Part shown: positions 56,407-64,000 of the stretch, in pieces
Position numbering within the stretch: position 1 is the first letter of the stretch
Layout of the letters: each line of letters opens with the position of its first letter
From: Iris pallida
Taxonomy: Eukaryota > Streptophyta > Magnoliopsida > Asparagales > Iridaceae
Length of the DNA stretch: 64,000 bases
Direction of reading: 5' to 3'
NCBI GenBank assembly: GCA_029216955.1
Contig: JANAVB010005597.1
Coordinates: forward strand, 45,625,262-45,689,261
Made by a program: the position numbers and the translations under genes
Notes under the pieces: generated by a model
Told to the model about the DNA's origin: nothing
The model's input: only the letters and a program-made list of their open reading frames with translations
The model's database searches: none

Positions 56407-57704
56407 TGTCACCTCCAGTTTTCAAAATTGAGGGCAAATTTTTTATTTTTAATATTCTAATATTTTGTGATTATTTATTTATTAATATGGTGTTTTGGGG
56501 TTTTATTTGATCGGGTTTGAGTTTTATCTCATTTCGACTTGTGTTAGTAACCAGGGTCAGTTTTGGACCCAATTGGATCCGACCAACTCGTCATGACCAA
56601 CAAATATTTATTTTTGACTAATTCTATTTGATTTTAGTAGAATTAGAATTTAGAATTAGATTTAGAACTTGGAATTAGGAGTTTCCAAGTTACCCTTTTG
56701 ACCCCAACTCAAAACCATTCTATTCTTTGACTTGGAGGGCATTTTTGTAATGTGCCAAATGCCCCAAAACCCCCTTGAAGTGGTTGGCCAGAATTGCACC
56801 CCCCATTCTTCTCATTTGTAAGAAAACACACTCTTTCTTTCTTTTCTCTCATTTCACAAAATCCCTCTTTTCCTCTTCTTTGATTTCAAGCTCCAAGTAA
56901 GTCAAATCTCTTCCATTTCTCTAGATATCTCTCTAATCTTGATGCTAATCCTTGTTTATCTCTCATTTGTAGTTTTGATCTAGGTAGACCTAGCTTGGTG
57001 GTGGTGGAAGCATAGATCTTGTGCTTTGACCTAAAAAGAAGTAATTTTAGAGCTTTTTCTTGGGATTCCAACTCCCAAGAGGTAAACTCTCACTCAACCT
57101 TTGTAATTACTTCTAATTAGTATCATTTGCATATTAGAGGATGTTCGTGGTGTAGGATAACCCATTAGGAGAGATTTGGAACCCATTGGACCCGATTTGG
57201 AACTTTTGGTCTAGGTTTAGTGCCAAATTTGGAGAAAACCCTAAATTGACATATTTAGGTATTGTCCCTAGCCTAATTAGACTTAATTAGGTTATTTTGG
57301 ATAAGATGAGGTTAGATACGTGTCCATATTTGGACACATAGGGTCATTTTGCGAGAAATCATGAAAATATGCTTTTTTGGGATTTTCGGATTCCAACACA
57401 CGGGTGACTTTTTGCACCAATACTATAATCGGCAAGTTAGCACTTAGAATAGGTTCTAATCATTATTTAGTACTCGTGGATAGAATTTGGATTGAATTCG
57501 GATAGGTTTGATGCCCGTATCGCAGTATCGAGAATCGGACATCCCGGAGCCGCCAAAATGGTCATTTGGCCATTCGGGCCTCGTTTCTCGTTTTCGCTCG
57601 CGTGCGCGAGTTGGATTGCTTGTGTGGGGTACGTGTCTAGGCCCTAGAGGGTAGAATTGCGAGGGTTGGGTATTTGGATAGGTTTCGAGATGTTTTGGAG
57701 TGTA

Positions 57705-57793
<89 letters not shown>

Positions 57794-57848
57794 GTGTGTG
57801 TGTTAGTTAGAGGTTATGTTAGATAGTACGTTATATGTTAGATATGTA

Positions 57849-57891
<43 letters not shown>

Positions 57892-57903
57892 GTGTGTGTG
57901 TGG

Positions 57904-57970
<67 letters not shown>

Positions 57971-58470
57971 TGAGTATGTATATATATTGGTGTGTGTGTG
58001 GGTGTTTATTTATATAGTTGTGTGTGTGTGTGTGTGTTAGAGGTTATGTTAGATACTACGTTATATGTTAGATATGGAATTTAGATGTTAGAATTTGTTA
58101 AGGTATGCTAGATTGGTTAGTTTTGAGTTAGTATCTTGGTATCTTAGATACCAATGTTAGTACCTTAGGATATCTCTAGTTTACCTTTTACCTACAAGGT
58201 AATGAGGTTTACCTTAGTATAGGATAAGATATTGTGATACCCTCAAGGTATTGGATAAACTTAGAGTCTAAGGGTAGGTAATGGTTAGATAAGTTAGTGT
58301 CTTGGTATCTTAGGATACCAAGAGTCGTATCTTAAGATACCAATGTGTATCTTAGGATACTAGCTAGTATCTTAAGATAAATGTGATTTACCTTGGTATA
58401 GGCAAGGTAATGAGGATTACCTTGTCATGGGATAAGGTATTGGGATACCATGGTAGGGTAAGGTATTAGT
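56407..58470 (+). mobile_element. gypsy-type LTR, sense, truncated
   Basis: It begins TGTCACCTCCAG at about 56407. CCCCATTCTTCTCATTTG and a CTTTCTTTCTTTTCTCTC tract (56800-56880) are like the U3/R part of gypsy A LTRs. From 58130 a set of GGTATCTTAGGATACC-type palindromes and GGTAATGAGG motifs follow. It is cut at 58470 by the opposed LTR and has no 3' end. Confidence 0.55.
57705..57966. repeat. compound (TG)n/(TA)n microsatellites
   Basis: TG at 57705-57720, TA at 57721-57790, TA at 57849-57888, TG at about 57889-57906 and TA at 57907-57966, separated by copies of GTTATATGTTAGATATG-like sequence. The ORF at 57816 over it is an artefact. Confidence 0.95.
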
Positions 58471-59049
58471 GTCACGATCCGCGCCCTGATTAGGGGCACG
58501 AGCACGTGGTTACATCCAGCCTACGTCGCAGAATCGACAATAGAACGCAGTATAGGTCGTCTACAAAAACTATACTAAACAGTATAAGGGTACCTGTCAT
58601 CTCCGTACGGAGGAATATATATGGCATAACTCAATCACAAAACAAAACTAAGATAGATAGCACGAAAAGGAAATATGATAGATGTGAAAACGAAAAACGA
58701 GTTCAACATCCAACACAGCCGGAGAGAAACAAACAACATCACAAAGTCACAAAATATAAATATAAGCTACTACAGTCTAAAACAAAAACTGGATCGCAGT
58801 CCAGGCAAGCCTAACTATGCTAACTACTCTGGGAGTGCAAAGTCTAGTGGCTCAACTAACAGGCCACAGTCCTGGCCTAAGTCTTCATCTGTCTCGACCC
58901 CATAGTAGGTCGAGCAGTCTGCCTCAGAAACATCTGTAATATATTAACGGTATCCTGTCAGAAAAATGAGCAAGTACAAACACTAACAGCAGTTCCATAT
59001 GAATTGACAAATTCTATAAGATACAGTATAATAAAATACAAAACAAAGA

Positions 59050-59450
59050 TATAGGATGACTTAGGAGCCATTTGAAAGCCGAGTTCCAATCCGTAAACCA
59101 AACAAGGACCGGGATTGTAACCCTTCTCCCGAACAGAACTTAGCCTCTAATCAAGGTATAGCATAAGAGCATTAGAACATGTGAAATACAAGACAAAATC
59201 AACAGAAAATATATAACATGATGTGAGTACTGAATATGACGATAATTTATAAGATGACTTGGGAACTATTCGAAAACTAAGTTACAACCCGTAAACCAAA
59301 CAAGGACCGGGGTTGTAACCCTTCTCCTGAACAGAACTTAGCCTCCTATAATAAAATAAATATAAAATGTGCCTTGAATTATTAGAGCGTTATGTGATCG
59401 GCTTGGGAATCAGGATAAGACTTTCCATCTGACCGGCTTTGAGCAAGTGT
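59050..59450. repeat. tandem duplication of about 200 bp in the antisense LTR
   Basis: GTAAACCAAACAAGGACCGG and the CTTCTCC-GAACAGAACTTAG block occur at 59093-59155 and again at 59291-59343, with similar flanks. Gypsy A LTRs hold the block once. Confidence 0.8.
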
Positions 59451-59999
59451 ACAACGGAGCAGGATAAGGCCGGCCACCATGGAAAGCTATGAACAAGTAG
59501 GGTTAGGCTTTACCCGTCGTGAGGCGAGGGTATAGCTATGAACAAGTAACAAGTACAAGTATGAAGAACAAGTAGGGATTTTGATCACACAACCACTAAT
59601 AACTCCCCATTCCCGAATAGTATAATGGATCTGGACATGACACGTTATGACACGGGACTCAAGAGCAGGGGGCCAGCCCGCTCTCAAGTCCATGTCTATA
59701 TAAGTACAAGTAACAAGTCGAGTCATGTACTAATATACCAAGTAATCCAGGAACAATATCTCATGACAGGGTCCGACATATACTAGTCCGTGAACCATCG
59801 TGTTAGAAATCAAGTAAGACACTACAACTGAATCAGATATAACATATATCAAGACAATAAAAACTATCAGTAAATATACTCGCCTGTGGTCCTGAGCTGA
59901 TAAGGTGAACAGATGCTCAGAGTAATCACAGACCTAAAGATGAGATACCATGAGTCCAAACAGGGTTTAATAATGAAAGAAAAGCTAATCTAGTCATGA

Positions 60000-60365
60000 T
60001 ATGCAAGTCTAAGTCAAAACTAGGTCAAACTAAGTTACACCAAGCTAAACTAGGTCATACTAGGTCATACTGAGCCAAACTAGGTCACACTAGGACAACT
60101 AAGGTCAAACAAAGTCACAAAAAGTCTATCCAAATCAAACTAGGTCAATCTGGGTCAAGGGTTGACTTACAGTTGACTTTTGGTCAATTGGCCAACTCTG
60201 GTCAACTCTAGGTCAAACTAGTCGAATATTGACTAACTGTTGACTTTTAGTCAACTGGTCAACTCTGGTTTGGTTTCGGGTCAATTTTAGTCATTATTAG
60301 GCTAAGTTTGACTTTCGGTTGACTTTCATTGACTTTTGGTCAAAACGGTCAACCGAAGTCAAAAC
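60000..60365. repeat. degenerate GTCAAACTAG/TTGACTTT repeat
   Basis: A roughly 10-bp motif (GTCAAACTAG, GTCATACTAG, GTCACACTAG) repeats many times and then grades into TTGACTTTnGGTCAA units. Confidence 0.8.
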
Positions 60366-61056
60366 TAGTCTAAGGGCACTAATCCTGACTATTACCAACC
60401 AAGGGAAACTATTTCTATCCACATCTTAAACTATCTAACTCAAAACTTTCAATTACCCCATTACCTTAACTTACCGTATTACCCTTGCCAAGGTAAACCT
60501 ACTACCAAGCCTCTACCTTAGTTTCTAGGCACTTTTCTACCTCAACATGGTATCCTAATACCATGCCCCCGTATCCTGATACCATGTCATGGTATCTTGA
60601 TACTCTAACATCGTATCTTGAAGGTATCTCAATACCTTAACTCAAATAAGGTAAATCCTATTTACCCTATGATACCAACTTGGTATCCTACGATACCACT
60701 CCACTCTAACTCTAACTAATATCTAATACTAATTCTAACTAGCCTACAACACCATACTAACATTTATCCTTCTAACATATCGACACCCACAAACTAACAC
60801 TCAACCTACTCCCTTCCACAAAAAAAAACATACATACAAGGACCGAATTTATATGGAATGGAATATGAATGAGGTGGAGATGGAATAGGGGCTGATTTGA
60901 AGTGAATGTATGGAATGATGAACAAATGAATATGGGAACTGTCATTAGATGGAAATGGAATATGAAATAGGGTTAGGGGCTGTTGGCAAAGTCCACATAT
61001 TGGACTGAATGTACATGTTGGACTGAAATGGGAGGACTGAATGTCATAGATGAATG

Positions 61057-61295
61057 AATGGAGAATGGGGAAATGTATGGATGGATGGCTGGATGGATGA
61101 ATGGATAGCTGAATGGATGCATGAAGGGATGGATGAATGGAATGCAAATGGAAGGGCTGATATGGGGTCATGGGTGGTCGAATGGATGGAAGAATGAATG
61201 GCTGAATTGATGATTGAGTTTAGATAGATGAATGATTGAATTGATTAATGAATTGGATGGATGAATGAATGAAGGTGGGTTGAGAAAGGGGCTGA
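61057..61295. repeat. (ATGG/GAATG)n microsatellite
   Basis: Interrupted run of GAATGGATG-type units to about 61295. The minus-strand ORF 60806-61171 (HPSLHASIQ) is a translation of this repeat. Confidence 0.85.
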
Positions 61296-61318
61296 ATGGA
61301 TGATGAAATAGGGGGAAG

Positions 61319-61460
61319 ATCCTGCTACTGCTGCTGCATGCAGCTCTCCCTCAGCTGCTGCTATGGCAGCAGCCAAGTAGCTGCTGCTGCTGTGCAGTCC
61401 CCATTGGGGACTGCTGCTGCTATTGCTGAGTATGCTGCTGCTATAGCAGCAGCTCCCCCT
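61319..61460. repeat. GCTGCT palindromic triplet repeat
   Basis: CTGCTGCTATAGCAGCAGC (about 61434) and CTGCTGCTATGGCAGCAGC (about 61356) are strong hairpins within a (GCT)n-rich stretch. CTCTATCTC-type pyrimidine repeats follow to 61560. Confidence 0.85.
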
Positions 61461-61559
61461 CCTCTATCTCCCTCTATCTCACTCTCTATACCCCTCAATC
61501 ACTCTCACTCCTCCCTAGCTATCTCTCTATCTCACTCTCTAAACCACACTCTTTCTAAA

Positions 61560-61776
61560 CTCCGCACACACACACCTACATATACATATATACATCCATA
61601 CACACACATATTTATATATGCACATCCACACACACTCATATAATATATACATGAATATATATCTATATATGATACATGAAAATAGATACACACACCCTCA
61701 TACCAATACATATATATACATACTCTCAAATATAAAGAGACACACACACAAACATAATAGACACACACACCCTCAT
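61560..61776 (-). other. CACTA intron with CA/TA microsatellites (proposed)
   Basis: On the minus strand a GTATGA donor at 61778 follows the tnp2 exon, and the sequence turns into (TG)n and ATATG-rich repeats, unlike coding DNA. No acceptor or further tnp2 exon is found to the left, so the element is cut somewhere between 60.8 and 61.6 kb. Confidence 0.45.
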
Positions 61777-61778
61777 AC

Positions 61779-63107
61779 CTAGGCGGTGGATCACCCTTCT
61801 CTACAACGCCGGCACAGAATGCATTCTTGTTCCTTCTGAACGGATGATCTTTTGGCAAAAATTGTCGATGATAATCAAAGAAGCACGGTTTTCCTCTGTG
61901 TTTCAAGCGGAAAGCCTTAGTACGGTCCATGCAATACGGACATGAGAGACGGTCATGAGTGCTCCATCCAGATAACATTCCATAGGCCGGAAAGTCGTTG
62001 ATGGTCCACATAAGGGTTGCCTTCATCTGAAATTTCTGCTTCCTGGGAACATCGTACGTGTTAGTGCCTACTTCCCATAACTGATTCAACTCATCTATCA
62101 AAGGCTGTAAGTACACATCAATGTTTCTCTTGGGATTGTTCGGACCATGAATTATAACGGTTAGAAACATATACTGAGTCTTCATGCACATCCAAGGCGG
62201 TAGGTTATACGGAGTGACAATCACAGGCCAGCACGAATACTGGGATCCCGAAAGACCAAAAGGAGTAAAACCGTCAGAAGATAGTCCCAAAATCGATCGG
62301 TCTTCTTGCACCGGTAGACCTTCCTGTACTAGTTGTCTTATAGCAATCAGCACCACAAAATCTGCACATATCTGCGTCCCTGTCGTCTTTGTAGTACAAC
62401 ATGCACCCATTGCGACAAGAATCAATTTTTTCGTATCCCATCCAGAGCGATCTCACCATCCTCTTAGACCGATAGACGTCTTTAGGTAACTTAGCACCCG
62501 CCGGCAAGATCTCTATAATCAACTCCAACACTCGGTTGTAGCATTCTTGCAACATGTTAAAATCTGACTTAATGCTCAACAGTCTTGTAACCACCTCCAA
62601 CGGTGAATGATCCTCACAACCAGGATACAATGGAGTCCTTGCATTCTCCAGCAACTCCATGAACTTTGCAGCATCGACATTCGGTGTCTCCTCAGCTGCA
62701 TCATTAACGAAACTAGGCCCCGCAGCGTCGAAAACTATGTTCACGCATCCGTCGTCGTATGCATGATTATCTGAAACAAAATTAGGTCCCGTATACATAT
62801 ACGGCTCAACATAAGGCTCCGGCTCTGATGCTAAAGACACAAGTTCTCCGTGTGCGGTCCACTGATAGGAATTAGGCGTGAAACCCCTCGAGTACAAATG
62901 ATATATCACTTCCACTTCTGGATAATATTTCACGTTATGACATTTCACACACGGACACTTAATTTTGGTGCCGTCCATGTACTGAGGGAACGCCTTAGCA
63001 AATTGCAGGAACTGCTCTACTCCCGCATTGTATTCATCCCGCATACCACACATATCATCAGGACGACGATTGTACATCCATGAACGATTCCGCAAGTAGT
63101 AATTCAT
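61779..63107 (-). pseudogene. CACTA (En/Spm) tnp2-type transposase, N-terminal part
   Basis: From ATG 63107: the transposase-associated domain (MNYYLRNRSWMYNRR, FLQFAKAFPQ, IKCPCVKCHN), a linker with Asp/Glu-rich parts, then LPKDVYRSKRMVRSLWMGYE and SCRNGCMLYYKDDRDADMCRFCG. After a frameshift near 62350 the tnp2 core follows: LSSDGFTPFG, YSCWPVIVTPYNLPPWMCMK, DVYLQPLIDELNQLW, MWTINDFPAYGMLSGWSTH, CPYC, FFDYHRQFLP. Between CRFCG and LSSDGF about 60 residues of the family are absent, so a deletion has occurred. The exon ends GDPPPR at 61779 with a GT donor. The catalytic C-terminal half is outside or lost. Confidence 0.88.
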
Positions 63108-63167
63108 ATCTATTTGAAAATAATTCTGCAAAGATGGACACACATTATCCAATAGGCACAAATTCAT

Positions 63168-63760
63168 ATATTATGTCTTATTATGGGACACACATTAGTA
63201 GCGGATAGTTACTAATAATGCTATATCGCACATAAGTTCTTGTGCATCCAACGTGTACACATACACTATCAATTCTTACTGATGCCAATCTCATTCAGAC
63301 ATACTAGATTCGTTTCGATATCGTCAGGGTCAAGTTGAAAATTGTCTTAACATCAATTTTTAAGACTTGAATATAATGTTACCTACAACCGATATCTAAG
63401 ACCCCATAAAAAAGTCAAAGACCCCATGAATATAATGTCACCTACAACCGATATCTCATTCAGACACACTAGATTCGTTTCGATAGCGCCAGACCATATA
63501 TATATAATGTCACCTACAACCGATATCTAAGACTCCATGACAAAGTAAAAGACATTATTGACAAGACTTGAATATAATATCAACTAATTACAACCACAAC
63601 TAGTACTAAATAAGTCTCCTAGTATGATATAGAGGTAAATAAATAGTATACTAGATTGACTGACATTCGACTGAACACCCTCTGGACACATACTCAAGCC
63701 TATACTACACACTCACACACCACTCTACTATACTCACATAGACACACATAATTGTTACCT

Positions 63761-63765
<5 letters not shown>
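63168..63765. repeat. short direct repeats upstream of the CACTA transposase
   Basis: AATATAATGTCACCTACAAC and then CGATATCTAAGACCCCAT recurs with small changes near 63370, 63435 and 63510. ATTCAGACAnACTAGATTCG occurs at about 63293 and 63458. Repeats of this kind in the 5' part fit CACTA subterminal transposase-binding repeats, but the CACTA terminus itself is not in the window. Confidence 0.6.

Positions 63766-63822
<57 letters not shown>
63766..63822. repeat. (TA)n microsatellite
   Basis: About 28 TA units. Confidence 0.95.
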
Positions 63823-63827
<5 letters not shown>

Positions 63828-63946
63828 AATATTACACACACTTACACACTCTCAAACACTACATAAACCTATAGCTAATGCATACACACACTAATATCTA
63901 TATCCCCATATACATTTAGTATCACACACTAATCAATTACTCTCAA

Positions 63947-63949
<3 letters not shown>

Positions 63950-63988
<39 letters not shown>
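63950..63988. repeat. (CA)n microsatellite
   Basis: About 19 CA units close to the window end; CACAC- and ACACT-rich sequence precedes it from 63690. Confidence 0.95.
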
Positions 63989-63992
<4 letters not shown>

Positions 63993-64000
63993 TATAAACT

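Larger units (their letters stand above)
58471..60830 (-). mobile_element. gypsy-type LTR, antisense (approximate right end)
   Basis: It starts TGTCACGATCCGCGCCC at 58471, the complement of an LTR 3' end. AACAAGGACCGGGATTGTAA (59101) is the complement of a block in the gypsy A LTRs (about 28708 and 39375), so it is a relative of that family. GGTATCnTGATACC palindromes at 60540-60700 are the complement of those at 58130-58450 in the sense LTR. The right limit is not defined. Confidence 0.6.

Overview
The window looks like transposon-dense, intergenic nuclear DNA of a flowering plant. The evidence is LTR retrotransposons of the Ty3/gypsy chromovirus type with initiator-Met tRNA primer sites, Ty1/copia remnants, an L1-type LINE with a zf-RVT tail, tRNA-derived SINEs, hAT-like MITEs, a Mutator-like element (MULE) with FAR1, SWIM, OTU and plant mobile domain (PMD) coding parts, and a CACTA tnp2 transposase. 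I see no convincing single-copy host gene, no rRNA, no true tRNA gene and no prokaryotic feature. No species is assigned.

Layout. 0.3-0.64 kb: end of a copia element. 1.3-6.8 kb: a decayed LINE (minus strand) between (TA)n tracts and two SINEs. 6.8-8.6 kb: unassigned. 8.6-9.6 kb: a hAT-like MITE carrying a SINE, then a palindromic MITE. 9.75-11.66 kb: a 1.9 kb imperfect palindrome made of two opposed old gypsy LTRs, followed by a primer-binding site, a hAT-like insertion and a gag remnant. 13.03-21.56 kb: a young, nearly complete gypsy element on the minus strand (1839-bp LTRs, TSD CTTCT, one gag-pol frame with two in-frame stops). 21.6-25.4 kb: MITEs, a GC-rich patch and unassigned AT-rich DNA.

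25.43-47.11 kb is the centrepiece, a MULE bounded by about 31-bp terminal inverted repeats. Its plus strand encodes a FAR1/MULE transposase/SWIM protein that runs in one frame into a complete OTU cysteine-protease domain. Its minus strand carries a convergent six-exon PMD (MAIN-like) gene. Arrays of short palindromes built on AGGACTGCCAG lie between the two 3' ends and again in the first intron of each gene. The transposase gene is split by a 13.6-kb gypsy element (TSD ATAGT, gag plus an integrase tail only). One LTR of that element is itself split by another gypsy element (TSD TGACC) that has a 5' LTR and an internal region but no 3' LTR. A hAT-like element (8-bp TSD) sits in intron 1 of the PMD gene.

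47.1-51.3 kb is mostly unassigned. 51.3-54.95 kb is a copia 5' end (gag start) holding a 2.39-kb gypsy solo LTR (TSD ATAGA). 54.9-60.8 kb is a series of decayed gypsy LTRs in opposing orientation with long TA/TG microsatellites. 61.3-63.2 kb is the N-terminal half of a CACTA tnp2 transposase (minus strand), with direct repeats and microsatellites out to the window end.

Nothing here forms a host pathway; the functional units are the mobile elements. The MULE's three-part coding set (transposase-OTU, PMD, palindrome arrays) is the most unusual system. Most coding parts carry stops that look like C-to-T or G-to-A changes, so the elements are mainly fossils; the gypsy at 13-21.6 kb and the PMD gene are the least damaged.
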